A stretch of 44,888 nucleotides of DNA, taken from Methanobacteriota archaeon (GTDB lineage Archaea; Thermoplasmatota; Thermoplasmata; RBG-16-68-12). Shown here in pieces: positions 18,908-29,267 of this stretch. How positions within the stretch are numbered: position 1 is the stretch's first letter; every line of letters starts with the position of its first letter. Location: assembly GCA_005878485.1 (NCBI GenBank), contig VBMG01000042.1:1-44888 (forward strand), given 5' to 3'. The notes below the pieces were generated by a model. That model saw only the letters and a program-made list of their open reading frames with translations. It made no database searches and was not told where the DNA came from. Both the position numbers and the translations under genes were made by a program.

Positions 18908-19990
18908 ATGAGTGGCTCCCTCGTCCTCGAGGACGGAACGGCCGTCCGGGGGGCGTTTTTTGGGGCGCGGAGGAAGGTCTTCGGCGAGCTCGTCTTCAAC
19001 ACGAACATGACGGGCTACACGGAAGCGCTCACGGATCCGTCGTACCGGGGCCAGATTCTCATGATGACGTATCCGTTGATCGGGAACTATGGCGTCGATC
19101 CGGCGACGATGGAGTCCGGGACCATCCAGCCGACCGGGTTCGTTGTGAAAGAGGCATGTACGATGCCGAGCCATCCGAAGAGTTCGTTCGGACTCTCGGA
19201 ATTTCTGGGGCAACACAAGACTCCGGCGATCGAGGGGGTCGATACACGGGCGCTTACGATCAAGATTCGTTCAACGGGCACGATGAAGGCGGCCCTAGTT
19301 CCCGCAAGTGCCGACATCGACGCGGTGACGAAGGAGGTACGAAAACGGCCGCATCCGGAGACACGGAACCTGGTCGCCGAAGTGAGCTGCCGCGAGGTCG
19401 AACGTTATCCCGGTGCGGGGAAGCGGACGATCGTCATCGTGGATTGCGGGGTGAAGCGCAACATCATCCGGGAGGCGCAGCGTTACGCGGACGTGGCCCG
19501 GGTCCCATACGATACAACGGCCGATGAGATCCTCGCCCTCAAACCGGACGGCGTGATCCTGTCCAACGGCCCGGGAGATCCCGCCCATCCGGACCTCCTC
19601 GGCACTTCCGTGAAGACCGCCCGCGAGCTGGTCGGGCGCGTGCCCATCCTGGGAATTTGCTTGGGCCATCAGCTCTTGGCCCTCGCGTTCGGCGGGAAGA
19701 CGTTCAAGCTGAAGTTCGGGCACCGCGGTGGGAACCAGCCCGTCAAGGATCTCCGCACCGGGCGCGTCCATATCACATCGCAGAACCACGGCTTCGCGGT
19801 CGATGCGGACTCTCTGCCCGCGTCGGAATTCGAGGTGACCCATGTGAACCTCAACGACGGGACCGTAGAGGGGATGGCCCACCGTCGGCTGCCGGTGTTC
19901 GCGGTCCAATACCACCCGGAGGCCCACCCCGGGCCTTGGGACAACGAGTACATCTTCCGAGACTTCGTCGCGGAGATGAAGGGGGCGTAG
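18908..19990 (+). CDS. carA: Carbamoyl-phosphate synthase small subunit
   Basis: GELVFNTNMTGYTEALTDPSYRGQIL, SNGPGDPAHPD, ILGICLGHQLLALAFG, QYHPEAHPGPWD. Confidence 0.96.
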   Translation: MSGSLVLEDGTAVRGAFFGARRKVFGELVFNTNMTGYTEALTDPSYRGQILMMTYPLIGNYGVDPATMESGTIQPTGFVVKEACTMPSHPKSSFGLSEFLGQHKTPAIEGVDTRALTIKIRSTGTMKAALVPASADIDAVTKEVRKRPHPETRNLVAEVSCREVERYPGAGKRTIVIVDCGVKRNIIREAQRYADVARVPYDTTADEILALKPDGVILSNGPGDPAHPDLLGTSVKTARELVGRVPILGICLGHQLLALAFGGKTFKLKFGHRGGNQPVKDLRTGRVHITSQNHGFAVDADSLPASEFEVTHVNLNDGTVEGMAHRRLPVFAVQYHPEAHPGPWDNEYIFRDFVAEMKGA

Positions 19991-20005
19991 GGATGGGCGC
20001 GGGGG

Positions 20006-23000
20006 GTGCGGGCGATACCCCGGCGCGGGGACGTTAAGACTGCGATGGTGATCGGCTCAGGCCCGATCGTGATCGGACAGGCCGCGGAGTTCGACTACTC
20101 GGGCACCCAGGCGTGCCGATCCCTTCGGGAGGAGGGCGTGCGGGTCGTCCTCGTGAACAGCAACCCGGCGACGATCCAGACGGACCCGGATACGGCGGAC
20201 GCCGTGTACGTGGAGCCGCTCACGGTTGAGTTCCTCGAGAAGGTGATTGCCAAGGAGAGGCCGCAGGGGATTCTGAGCGGGATGGGCGGGCAGACCGCCC
20301 TCAACTTGTGCAGCGAGCTCGCGGACGCCGGGATCCTGCAGCGCCACGGCGTCGAGTTGCTCGGCACGAAACTCGAGGCGATTGCCGCGGGCGAGAACCG
20401 AGAGCGTTTCGCGTCCCTGATGCGCTCGATCGGCGAACCGATTCCGCGGAGCCGCGCGGTCTCGGATTCCGAGGCGGCCCGCGCGTTCGTCGAGGAGATG
20501 GGCTACCCCGTGATCGTCCGCGCCGCGTACACGTTGGGCGGCAGCGGGAGCGGGGTCGCGCATTCCCCCGACGAGCTGGACCGGATTGTCGCGCTCGGCC
20601 TCGCCTATTCACGGATCAAGCAAGTCCTCGTCGAGGAGTCCGTCCTCGGCTGGAAGGAATTCGAGTACGAGGTCATGCGGGACGCTGCGGACAACTGCAT
20701 CACGATCTGCAGTATGGAAAACCTCGATCCGATGGGGGTCCACACGGGCGAATCGATCGTCGTCGCGCCGGCCCAGACGCTCAGCGACTCCGACCACCAG
20801 ACGTTGCGATCCGCCGCGCTCCGGATCATCCGGGCCCTCGGCGTGGAAGGGGGCTGCAACATCCAGTTCGCGGTCCACCCGAAGACCGGCGAGTATCGGG
20901 TCATCGAGGTCAACCCTCGGGTTTCTCGGTCGTCCGCTCTTGCGTCGAAGGCGACCGGTTATCCGATCGCCCGGATCGCCGCGAAGATTGCGGTCGGTTT
21001 GCGGCTCGACGAGATTCCCAATCCCGTAACCGGCAAGACGCTCGCCTCGTTCGAGCCGACCCTGGACTACGTCGTCACGAAGATCCCTCGGTGGCCGTTC
21101 GACAAGTTCCCGACCGTAGACCGCCGGATTGGGACCTCGATGAAAAGCACGGGGGAGGTCATGGCCATCGGGCGCACGTTCGAGGAATCCCTCCTGAAGG
21201 CGGTCCGGTCGCTCGAAATCGATCGAGTCGGCTTGGAGGCGGGCCCATGGTCGGACGACGAGATTGTTCGCGAACTCCAGGAGCCGACGGACCAACGGTT
21301 GTTCGCGATCGCCGAGGCCCTCCGGCGGGGCTTTGCGCCCGAGAAAATCGCGGTGTTGACGGCTTGGGATCCCTTTTTTATCGAGAAGATTCGGCATCTC
21401 GTTGACTTGGAGTCGCGCCTCCGCGGTTCGCGACGGGGTCGCGGCCTCCTCGCGGAAGCGAAGCGCCTGGGCCTCTCCGACGAGTCCATCGCGAGTCTGA
21501 CGGGGGTGGCCGAAGAGACGATCCGTCGGACGCGACCGCGCGTCGCCTACAAGATGGTCGACACATGTGGAGGGGAATTCGAGGCGCGGACTCCGTACTT
21601 CTACTCGACTTACGAGACGAGCGACGAGGCCCCGCGGTTGAAGGGGCGCAAGGTCCTCATCGTGGGCAGCGGACCGATTCGAATCGGCCAGGGGGTCGAG
21701 TTCGACTATTGCTGCGTCCAGGGAATCTTGGCCCTCCGAGAAGCCGGCGTGGCCGCGATCATCGCAAACAACAACCCGGAGACGGTCTCGACCGATTTCG
21801 ACATCTCGACGCGCCTCTACTTCGAGCCCCTCCTGCTCGAAGACGTGCTCAATATCATCGAGGAAGAGAGACCCGATGGGGTCATCCTTCAGTTCGGCGG
21901 GCAGACCTCGATTAATCTCGCGATCCCACTCGCACGGGCGCTGTCCCGTCGGCGATCCCGGACTCGGATCCTCGGCACCCCGCCCGCATCGATCGACCTC
22001 GCAGAGGACCGTCGGAAGTTCTCAGCGATGCTCGGCCGCCTGCGGATTCGGCAGCCCGAGGCCGCCTCCGGATACAGCTTCGACGAAGTCCGGGATGTCG
22101 CCGCTCGCATCGGATATCCGGTCCTCGTCCGCCCGTCGTATGTCCTCGGCGGTCGAGGCATGGAGATCGTGCATGGCGAGGAGGAGCTCGCTCGGTTCAT
22201 GGAGACGGCGGTCCGCGTCTCGAAGGACCATCCAGTCCTCGTGGACCGGTATCTCTCGCACGCGACGGAAATCGACGTGGATGTCGTGGCGGACGGTCGC
22301 GACGCGTACATTGGCGGGATCCAAGAGCACATCGAGGAGGCTGGGATTCACTCCGGAGACGCGGCGTGCGTCCTGCCGGTCCAGACCCTGCCCGAATCGA
22401 CTCTGGAGGAGATTCGTGCGCTCACGCGAAAACTCTGCCAGGCTCTCAAGATCGTTGGCCTGATGAACCTCCAGCTCGCCGTCCAGGGCGACGTCGTTTA
22501 CGTCCTCGAAGCGAATCCTCGCGCAAGCCGAACAGTCCCGTACGTGTCGAAGGCGATCGGCGTCTCCCTCGCGAAAGTCGCGACGAAGGTGATGCTCGGG
22601 AAATCGCTTCACAGCATGGGGCTGATCGGCGAGGCGAAGCTCGACCACGTCGCCGTGAAAGCGCCCGTGTTCCCGTTCCAACGACTCCCGGGTGTCGACA
22701 CGATCCTCGGACCAGAGATGAAGAGCACCGGCGAGGTCATGGGGATCGACCGGTCCCTCGGGCGGGCGTACTACAAGGCGATGCTCGCCGCCGGGAATTC
22801 GCTGCCCCGCGCCGGCGCGGTGTACCTGACGGTCCGGGATGAGGACAAACCAACGATCTTGCCGGTTGCGGAGAGGCTCGCGCGGATCGGTCTTCGGATC
22901 TTTGCGACTCGAGGAACCGCGCAATTCCTGCGGGAGCACGGCGTCGACGCGACGACCGTGTATCGGATTAGCGAGAATCAGTCGCCGGACGCGCTCGGTT

Positions 23001-23239
23001 TGATGCGGCACGGGGAAATTCGCCTGGTCATCAACACGCCAACGAACTCAAGCGGGGCGCGTCGGGACGGCTACATGATGCGCCGACTCGCCGTGGACCT
23101 CAACATCCCGTTCATCGCAACGGTCCAGGCGGCCGAAGCCGCGGTCCAAGCGATTGAAGAGTCGACCGCTGGAGATCTGGATGTCGCGCCGCTGCAGGTG
23201 TACGGCCAAGCCGCGCGCAAGAAGGCAGGAAAGCTTTAG
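20006..23239 (+). CDS. carB: Carbamoyl-phosphate synthase large subunit
   Basis: Full-length two-lobe protein: IGSGPIVIGQAAEFDYSGTQACRSLREEG and IVGSGPIRIGQGVEFDYCCVQ; both ATP-grasp halves; C-terminal MGS domain. Confidence 0.97.
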   Translation: MRAIPRRGDVKTAMVIGSGPIVIGQAAEFDYSGTQACRSLREEGVRVVLVNSNPATIQTDPDTADAVYVEPLTVEFLEKVIAKERPQGILSGMGGQTALNLCSELADAGILQRHGVELLGTKLEAIAAGENRERFASLMRSIGEPIPRSRAVSDSEAARAFVEEMGYPVIVRAAYTLGGSGSGVAHSPDELDRIVALGLAYSRIKQVLVEESVLGWKEFEYEVMRDAADNCITICSMENLDPMGVHTGESIVVAPAQTLSDSDHQTLRSAALRIIRALGVEGGCNIQFAVHPKTGEYRVIEVNPRVSRSSALASKATGYPIARIAAKIAVGLRLDEIPNPVTGKTLASFEPTLDYVVTKIPRWPFDKFPTVDRRIGTSMKSTGEVMAIGRTFEESLLKAVRSLEIDRVGLEAGPWSDDEIVRELQEPTDQRLFAIAEALRRGFAPEKIAVLTAWDPFFIEKIRHLVDLESRLRGSRRGRGLLAEAKRLGLSDESIASLTGVAEETIRRTRPRVAYKMVDTCGGEFEARTPYFYSTYETSDEAPRLKGRKVLIVGSGPIRIGQGVEFDYCCVQGILALREAGVAAIIANNNPETVSTDFDISTRLYFEPLLLEDVLNIIEEERPDGVILQFGGQTSINLAIPLARALSRRRSRTRILGTPPASIDLAEDRRKFSAMLGRLRIRQPEAASGYSFDEVRDVAARIGYPVLVRPSYVLGGRGMEIVHGEEELARFMETAVRVSKDHPVLVDRYLSHATEIDVDVVADGRDAYIGGIQEHIEEAGIHSGDAACVLPVQTLPESTLEEIRALTRKLCQALKIVGLMNLQLAVQGDVVYVLEANPRASRTVPYVSKAIGVSLAKVATKVMLGKSLHSMGLIGEAKLDHVAVKAPVFPFQRLPGVDTILGPEMKSTGEVMGIDRSLGRAYYKAMLAAGNSLPRAGAVYLTVRDEDKPTILPVAERLARIGLRIFATRGTAQFLREHGVDATTVYRISENQSPDALGLMRHGEIRLVINTPTNSSGARRDGYMMRRLAVDLNIPFIATVQAAEAAVQAIEESTAGDLDVAPLQVYGQAARKKAGKL

Positions 23240-23263
23240 CGACGCTCGGGGATTGTTCCGCCG

Positions 23264-23668
23264 GTGCGGCCGATTCAGTGGCTGGGCCCCGCCGTCCTGG
23301 GGACCGGCGTGGTCGTCCTTGCCGTCGCGGTCGGGCGAGGCGAAGCGAGCCTGTACCTCGTCTTCATCGTGCCCGTCATCGCCGGGACGGGGCCTCTCGC
23401 GTTCCTGGGCATCCTCTTGGTTTTCGTCGGATTCTTCTTGACCTTCCTGGTCTGGCCCACCCGGACCGAGGCCGGTTCCACGGAGCAAGTTGACGCGGGA
23501 CGAGCCGAAGGCCTTCCGCCCACCCGCCGGTGGGGTGGGGTTGCGTTCCTTGGCCCGATCCCGCTCGTGTTCGGATCGGATTCGCGGATCACGCGCGCGA
23601 TGCTCTGGGTTGGAGTCGCTCTGTTCCTGGCGCTCCTCGCCCTCACCATCCTGGCGCTCCTGGCCTGA
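23264..23668 (+). CDS. DUF131-type small membrane protein
   Basis: Two TM segments, then GGVAFLGPIPLVFGSDSRITRAML and a third TM. Confidence 0.75.
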   Translation: MRPIQWLGPAVLGTGVVVLAVAVGRGEASLYLVFIVPVIAGTGPLAFLGILLVFVGFFLTFLVWPTRTEAGSTEQVDAGRAEGLPPTRRWGGVAFLGPIPLVFGSDSRITRAMLWVGVALFLALLALTILALLA

Positions 23669-23705
23669 CGGTTTTTTATCCGAACGCGTTCATCCCTCGG
23701 CGCCA

Positions 23706-24650
23706 ATGAAAATCTTGATCACGGACGGCCTCGAACCGGAGGCGGTCGTCATGCTCCGAAAAGCTCACGAGGTCTCCGTGCAAGAACTCGACTCGAAGGC
23801 GCTGCTCGGTGCGATCCCCCCCTACCATGCCCTCATCGTGCGGAGCCGGACGAAAGTTACGAAAGAAGTGCTGGACCGCGGCGCGAGCCTCAAAGTCGTC
23901 GGCCGGGCCGGCGTCGGCGTGGACAACATCGACGTGACGGCGGCGACCGCGCGGCGGATCGTTGTCGTGAACGCGCCAACGGCGAGCACCGTGAGCGTCG
24001 CGGAGCTTGCGGTCGGACACATGCTCTCCCTTTTCCGCCACCTCCCGGAAGCCGATCGGTCTGTGAAAGAGGGGAAGTGGGAGAAGGCCAGACTTGAAGG
24101 ACGGGAGCTGTTCGGGAAGACCCTCGGCCTTCTCGGTTCGGGCCGAATCGGGGCGGAAGTCGCGAAGCGCGCCCAAGCGTTCGGGATGCGCGTGATCGCA
24201 TACGATCCGTACCTCCCGCGGCCCGCTGCGGAGTCCCTCGGGATCCGGCTCGTCGAGAAGGACGTCGTGTTCCGAGAGGCCGACGTCCTCAGCGTTCATG
24301 CAGCGTTGACCTCCGAGACGAAAGGCATGGTCGGCGCCACGGAGCTGGCCCTGATGAAACGCGAAGCGATTCTCGTGAACTGCGCCCGGGGGGAAATCGT
24401 GCAGGAGGCCGCTCTCGCCGATGCGCTCACGGCAAAGACGATCTCGGGTGCGGCGATCGACGTCTTTGAGCGAGAGCCGCCCGTAGGCAGCCCGCTCCTT
24501 GCCGCGCCGAACGTCGTGTTCACACCCCATCTTGGCGCGTCGACAACGGAGGCCCAGACCCGGGCGGGCACCCTCATCGCCGAGCAAGTGATGAAGGCCC
24601 TCGGCGGCCAGCGGCCAGAATTCGTCGTGAATCCAGGTGTCTATAGCTGA
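23706..24650 (+). CDS. serA: D-3-phosphoglycerate dehydrogenase-type 2-hydroxyacid dehydrogenase (short form without ACT domain)
   Basis: MKILITDGLEPEAVVML, VVGRAGVGVDNIDV, GLLGSGRIGAEVAKRAQAFGM, INCARGEI-like VNCARGEIVQEAALADAL, FTPHLGASTTEAQ. Confidence 0.9.
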   Translation: MKILITDGLEPEAVVMLRKAHEVSVQELDSKALLGAIPPYHALIVRSRTKVTKEVLDRGASLKVVGRAGVGVDNIDVTAATARRIVVVNAPTASTVSVAELAVGHMLSLFRHLPEADRSVKEGKWEKARLEGRELFGKTLGLLGSGRIGAEVAKRAQAFGMRVIAYDPYLPRPAAESLGIRLVEKDVVFREADVLSVHAALTSETKGMVGATELALMKREAILVNCARGEIVQEAALADALTAKTISGAAIDVFEREPPVGSPLLAAPNVVFTPHLGASTTEAQTRAGTLIAEQVMKALGGQRPEFVVNPGVYS

Positions 24651-24889
24651 TCCGCGAGGGCTCTCGCCGCGTCGCGTAGGTCTAGCTTGTGGGTCCGGCC
24701 GTACTCCCGGACCTGTGCGATGATCGCGAGGTACTCCGAATAGTTGCCACCCAGCTCGCGAACCGCACGGCCCAGGGACCGCTCGAACGGCTCGTGGTGG
24801 CGTGACCGGAGTGCTTCCTTCAGGATGGAGGCGCGGGGACTCTGGCTCGGCAACGACGGGCACCCGGGAACCGAGAATAAGAACTGCAC
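24641..24889 (-). CDS. Hypothetical 82-aa protein downstream of guaAa
   Basis: Begins 10 nt after the guaAa stop in the same direction; plausible helical composition; 10-nt tail-to-tail overlap with serA. Confidence 0.5.
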   Translation of the reverse strand: MQFLFSVPGCPSLPSQSPRASILKEALRSRHHEPFERSLGRAVRELGGNYSEYLAIIAQVREYGRTHKLDLRDAARALADQL

Positions 24890-24899
24890 GGCCTCGTTT

Positions 24900-25472
24900 T
24901 CACTTCGGATTCTCGCACAGCTTCAGGAAGTTCCGGAAGATATCTGCCCCGAACTGCGTGTCCTCGACTTCGGGATGGAACTGGAGGCCGAACAGGGGTC
25001 GGTCGCGATGACGCATCGCTTGGACGTCGCAGTTCTGGGAGCTCGCGAGGGCCACGAAATCCCGCGGCAGAATCGTGACTTCATCGTTGTGAGACTCCCA
25101 CACCTCGAATCGATTTGGGAGACCTTGGAAGAGGACGTCGGGTTGATGGATTTCGACGACTGATTTCCCAAACTCGGGGACCTTGGCCGGTGCCGCGTCC
25201 CCTCCGAGGTGCTTCGCCATGAACTGGTGGCCCGCGCAAATTCCAAGAATCGGCGCGTAGAACGCGTCGAGGTACTCGCCATTCCGCCCCATCTTCTCCG
25301 GATCGATTCCGACCCGCGGCGCCCCTCCGGAAAGGACGAGTCCGTCCAATCCATTCAGCTGAGAGACCGGCGTGTCGTTCGGCACAATCTTCGTCTCGAC
25401 GCCGAGGTACTTCAGGACCCGCCACTCGCGGTGGGTCCACTGCCCTCCGTTGTCGATTACGGAGACTCGCAT
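24900..25472 (-). CDS. guaAa: GMP synthase, glutamine amidotransferase subunit (GuaA subunit A)
   Basis: MRVSVIDNGGQWTHREWRVLKYLG, LVLSGGAPRVG, PILGICAGHQFMAKHLGG, GLQFHPEVEDTQFG. Confidence 0.94.
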   Translation of the reverse strand: MRVSVIDNGGQWTHREWRVLKYLGVETKIVPNDTPVSQLNGLDGLVLSGGAPRVGIDPEKMGRNGEYLDAFYAPILGICAGHQFMAKHLGGDAAPAKVPEFGKSVVEIHQPDVLFQGLPNRFEVWESHNDEVTILPRDFVALASSQNCDVQAMRHRDRPLFGLQFHPEVEDTQFGADIFRNFLKLCENPK

Positions 25473-25543
25473 ATCATACCCAAATGGCGGCCCTGGAAAA
25501 AGATTTCCCCGGTCGTAGGGACTCCTCCTCCAACGCTTTTCGC

Positions 25544-26491
25544 CTATTCCCACTCGATTGTCGCCGGCGGCTTGTTTGAAAGGTCGTAGACGACGCGGTT
25601 GACCCCCTTCACCTCGTTCGTGATTCGCACCGAGATTCGGTCGAGCACGTCGTGTGGGATTTTCGAGTACGTCGCGCTCATGCCGTCGACCGAGTGGACG
25701 GCCCGCACGGCAACCGTGTGCCCATACACCCGGAGGTCGCCGTGGACCCCGACGGTCTGGACGGGCAGGAAGACCGCGAAATATTGCCAGGGCAGGACCA
25801 TGGCGCCGCTTGCCGCCGCGGCTTGAATCTCTGTCTCCACGATTGCGGAGGCCTCTCGAACAATGGCCACCCGCTCCGGGGTCACCTCGCCAACGATGCG
25901 GACCGCGAGCCCGGGCCCCGGGAAGGGCTGCCGCTCCGCCACGCGGATTCCGAGGGCACGCGCGGTCGCGCGGACTTCATCTTTGTACAGGTCCCGCAGC
26001 GGCTCGCAGAGCCTGAGTTTCATTCGTTCCGGGAGGCCCGCGACGTTGTGGTGCGTCTTGATTCGATCCCGTAACTGGCCCCCACTCTCGATCCAGTCGG
26101 GGGCGATCGTGCCTTGGACGAGATACTCTGCCCCGAAGGGGCTCGCCTCCCGCTCGAACAGCTCGATGAACTTGTTCCCGATGATGATCCGCTTTCGCTC
26201 GGGATCCGTGATTCCGCGCAGCGCGTCGAAGAATTCGTCGGCCGCCAGGAGAATCCGGTGCTGGACCGCGAGTTCATTCAAGGTCTTCGAGACGTCCGCC
26301 GTTTCGTCCTTTCGCATCAACCCGGTGTCGACGTAGACCGCGAGGAGTCGATCGCCGAGCGCGCGACTCGCGAGGACCGCCGCGGTCGTGCTGTCGACAC
26401 CGCCCGAGCAGGCGATAATCGCCTTGCCCGGTACCGCCTTCCGGATCGTCCCGACCTGTTCCGCGATGAACGCCTTCGCATCGAACATCAT
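25544..26491 (-). CDS. guaAb: GMP synthase, ATP pyrophosphatase subunit (GuaA subunit B)
   Basis: [71 protein letters not shown]-terminal [13 protein letters not shown] overlap with the purE stop. Confidence 0.95.
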   Translation of the reverse strand: MMFDAKAFIAEQVGTIRKAVPGKAIIACSGGVDSTTAAVLASRALGDRLLAVYVDTGLMRKDETADVSKTLNELAVQHRILLAADEFFDALRGITDPERKRIIIGNKFIELFEREASPFGAEYLVQGTIAPDWIESGGQLRDRIKTHHNVAGLPERMKLRLCEPLRDLYKDEVRATARALGIRVAERQPFPGPGLAVRIVGEVTPERVAIVREASAIVETEIQAAAASGAMVLPWQYFAVFLPVQTVGVHGDLRVYGHTVAVRAVHSVDGMSATYSKIPHDVLDRISVRITNEVKGVNRVVYDLSNKPPATIEWE

Positions 26492-26958
26492 TCGCTCAGC
26501 GTCCGGGAATCCTCGACGACCCACTTCTTCAACGCCTCCCGGTGATCTTTGAGCTTGTCCGCGAGGCGTTCGTTTGCGAGGGCCAGAATCTCCGCGGCCA
26601 GGATTCCCGCGTTCTCCCCACGGTCGAGGCCGACCGCCGCCACGGGCACTCCCGGAGGCATCTGGGAAACACTCAGCACCGCATCCAAGTTCAGCTTGCC
26701 GCTCACCGGCACGCCGATGACGGGCTTCGTCGTGTGGGCGGCAATCGTGCCGGGCAATGCCGCGGAGAGCCCGGCGATTGCAATGAACACTTTCGCGGTC
26801 GTATTCCGAATCAGATCGCGGAGGAGGTCCGGCGTGCGATGTGCGGACGCGACGACCATCTCGTATCCGATCCCGAACTCATCCAGGACGGAGGCTGCCT
26901 TTTTCCCCACGTCGGAGTCGCTTTTGGAACCGAGGACGATGAGGACATCAACGGGCAT
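26488..26958 (-). CDS. purE: Phosphoribosylaminoimidazole carboxylase PurE
   Basis: [66 protein letters not shown]. Confidence 0.94.
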   Translation of the reverse strand: MPVDVLIVLGSKSDSDVGKKAASVLDEFGIGYEMVVASAHRTPDLLRDLIRNTTAKVFIAIAGLSAALPGTIAAHTTKPVIGVPVSGKLNLDAVLSVSQMPPGVPVAAVGLDRGENAGILAAEILALANERLADKLKDHREALKKWVVEDSRTLSE

Positions 26959-27028
26959 TGCCTAGGACAAGGAGGCTTCCCGAAATAAAGGCTTTCCAGT
27001 TCCGGTGACCGAATTCGGCGCTGCGGTC

Positions 27029-27343
27029 CTAGCTCTTCATGATTGCGAGGAGGAACAACCCGATCGCAATCGCGGCGCCAACGACGGCGGCAACGATCAC
27101 ACCGATCGACTGGACGACAACCCCGACCAAGTCCACGCTCGGCGACGGCCCGGGACCCGTGTACCATCCCCAAAGGACCCCAACAATGAGGCCCCCCACG
27201 AGCAGTCCAACCCCGATCTTCCGGCTCTTCCCGCTTCCGAAGTAGGCGGTGAAGGCGCCCGTGATGACAAGGAAGAGGCTGAACGTCAGCAGCAGAATCG
27301 TCACGAAGTTCATAATCGGATTCCAGACATCGAAACCAGCCAT
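27029..27343 (-). CDS. Hypothetical three-TM membrane protein
   Basis: Three hydrophobic segments (FVTILLLTFSLFLVITGAFTAYF, IGVGLLVGGLIVGVLWGWY, IGVIVAAVVGAAIAIGLFLLAI). Confidence 0.65.
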   Translation of the reverse strand: MAGFDVWNPIMNFVTILLLTFSLFLVITGAFTAYFGSGKSRKIGVGLLVGGLIVGVLWGWYTGPGPSPSVDLVGVVVQSIGVIVAAVVGAAIAIGLFLLAIMKS

Positions 27344-27355
27344 CGAAATCTCCCC

Positions 27356-27589
27356 TCAGAATTTGATGCCCGTCAGGGTCTTCGTGTCGATGACCCCCGG
27401 GATCGATCGGATCTTGTCGACGACGACTTGGCCGAGGACGTTGAAGTCCTCTGCCTCGATCTTTGCGATCAGGTCGTACTCCCCGAACAAGGGGTGGAGC
27501 TCCACGATTTCTTTGACCTTTAGGAGCTCGTTGTACACCTCGTGCTCCTTAGCGGGAGCAGTGCTAATGAGTACGAACCCGATAGCCAC
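27356..27589 (-). CDS. Stand-alone Lrp/AsnC ligand-binding (RAM) domain protein, probable GTG start at 27589
   Basis: VAIGFVLISTAPAKEHEVYNELLKVKEIVELHPLFGEYDLIAKIEAEDFNVLGQVVVDKIRSIPGVIDTKTLTGIKF; TATA-like GTTATATTG on the minus strand near 27622-27630. Confidence 0.85.
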   Translation of the reverse strand: MAIGFVLISTAPAKEHEVYNELLKVKEIVELHPLFGEYDLIAKIEAEDFNVLGQVVVDKIRSIPGVIDTKTLTGIKF

Positions 27590-27678
27590 CCCTAGGTCAC
27601 CGCGCCGAGAACTTACTGTCTCAATATAACCCTTTCGTACTCTGATGTGCACTGATGTCGGTCTTGTGTGACTTCACA

Positions 27679-28596
27679 TCACAGCGTTGCATGTTGACGC
27701 GCGCGACGGAGAACTTGGGACCATGTCGGAAGATTCGACTGCGTCCCTTTTTTCTCGACGACGAAACTCGCGACCGCGGACCCGAGAATTCCACACCGCC
27801 GCAAGTCGAACCCGCGGGCGAGGCCCGCGTAGAACCCGGCTCGGTATGCGTCCCCGGCACCTGTCACGTCGGCGACCCGGCGCGGCGGGACCCGCGGAAT
27901 CCGAATTCGGCCTTCGCGTGTGTAGACCGCGCTCCCTCGCGATCCCAATGTCGCCACCACGACCGTCGTGATTCGAAGCAGTCCTTCCGTCGATGTCACG
28001 CGGGCGAGCCGCTTGGCGCGGACGATTTCCGTCTCGTTTCCGAAGAAATATTTCGATCGGCTCAGGAGCGCGCGGAAGAGGCGCGGCGTGTAGACATAGT
28101 GAATTTCCTGCGACGGATCGAACGCGATGGTCCGACCCAGGGACTCGGCCAGCTCGGCCACGCGAACGTAGTACTCGGGCCTCCCGGTCGCCAGGTGGAC
28201 GAGCTCCACGTCGCGCACACTGTGCCGCAGGACCGGGAAGCGCGCCGCTTCCTTCATAGGCCCTTGGTCGATGACGGCCATTTGATTCCCCCGGGAATCC
28301 GAAAAGACCCAGGCAGTCGGGGTGTTTGCACCGCGGACCGCTCGGAGGTCGGCCGTGTCGACGCCGTCTTTGTGCAGAGCCGTCCGGTAGTCGTCTGGGA
28401 AATCGTCGCCGACGAACGACGCGAGCGAGGCCTTCACGCCCAGCCGAGCGGCAGCACGTGCGAGGTTGCCGCCCGTCCCACCGAAATACCGTTGCCGATC
28501 CAAGATCTCGATCGAGGTGTTTGGCTTCGGCAACCGACGCAGCGTCACGATGTAATCCATCACGACATGGCCGAAGACCCCGACGAAGTTCTTCAC
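27679..28596 (-). CDS. PfkB/ribokinase-family nucleoside or sugar kinase
   Basis: GGTGGNLARAAARLG, FVGDDFPDDYRTAL, TGAGDAYRAGFYAGLARG; start overlaps the stop of the upstream HAD gene (GTGA). Confidence 0.88.
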   Translation of the reverse strand: MKNFVGVFGHVVMDYIVTLRRLPKPNTSIEILDRQRYFGGTGGNLARAAARLGVKASLASFVGDDFPDDYRTALHKDGVDTADLRAVRGANTPTAWVFSDSRGNQMAVIDQGPMKEAARFPVLRHSVRDVELVHLATGRPEYYVRVAELAESLGRTIAFDPSQEIHYVYTPRLFRALLSRSKYFFGNETEIVRAKRLARVTSTEGLLRITTVVVATLGSRGSAVYTREGRIRIPRVPPRRVADVTGAGDAYRAGFYAGLARGFDLRRCGILGSAVASFVVEKKGTQSNLPTWSQVLRRARQHATL

Positions 28597-29237
28597 GCCG
28601 ATGCCCCCAGGCGCCGTTGCACGTCGGCGAATCGTTCGAACGGGATGAAGTCGATCTCCTCGGTCCGACACAGGTTTGCGAGTTCATCCTTCGCGAAGAC
28701 AAGGTCGGCTTCGATGGCGGGGCAGAGATCCGAGTGTCCATTTCCCACGTAGGCGGTTCGATATCCGAGGGCGCGCAGCTGAAACAGCCGCAACAACTTG
28801 CACGTCCCGCACAGCCGGCACGTGGCATCCTCCCACGGATATTCGATTCGAACATGGCCCTCCTCGAAAATCGCGTGGTTCGTCCGGACCGGAACGTCGA
28901 TGTCCCATTTCCGCAGCAGGTACCGGACGTAAAAATCGAGCCCTTCGCTCACAATCTCGAGGATAATTCCTCGCGACCTGCAGAACGTGACGAAGTCGCG
29001 AAACGTTTCGTCGACGGCCGCCGTGCGATCAACGAATCGGAGGAGCTCCTCCTCGCGGGCGTGTACCAGCGCGAATTGATGGACCATCGACTCCCGGGTC
29101 CCAATCTTGCGGTCGCGGTAGAGGTCTTCGATCTCCCGCCAGGTGGCAGGGGCAAACTCATCGAGGATCGCCTCCGCCACGTCCGTTTGTGTGATCGTCC
29201 CATCGAAATCGCTGAGGACCGCGCGCTTGGTGGGCAC
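28593..29237 (-). CDS. MtnX-like HAD-superfamily phosphatase
   Basis: LSDFDGTITQTDVAEAILDEF, EIVSEGLDFYVRYLL, CRLCGTCK, YVGNGHSDLCPAIEADLVFAKDELANLC. Confidence 0.85.
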   Translation of the reverse strand: MPTKRAVLSDFDGTITQTDVAEAILDEFAPATWREIEDLYRDRKIGTRESMVHQFALVHAREEELLRFVDRTAAVDETFRDFVTFCRSRGIILEIVSEGLDFYVRYLLRKWDIDVPVRTNHAIFEEGHVRIEYPWEDATCRLCGTCKLLRLFQLRALGYRTAYVGNGHSDLCPAIEADLVFAKDELANLCRTEEIDFIPFERFADVQRRLGASA

Positions 29238-29267
29238 GTGCTCATCGTCCTGGTCCGATGCGCGGAT

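Noticed and set aside
23676-24863. 395-aa minus-strand ORF antisense to serA
   Set aside because: serA motifs are complete on the plus strand
25544-26491. Split GMP synthetase as a novelty
   Set aside because: Separate GATase and ATP-PPase subunits are normal in archaea
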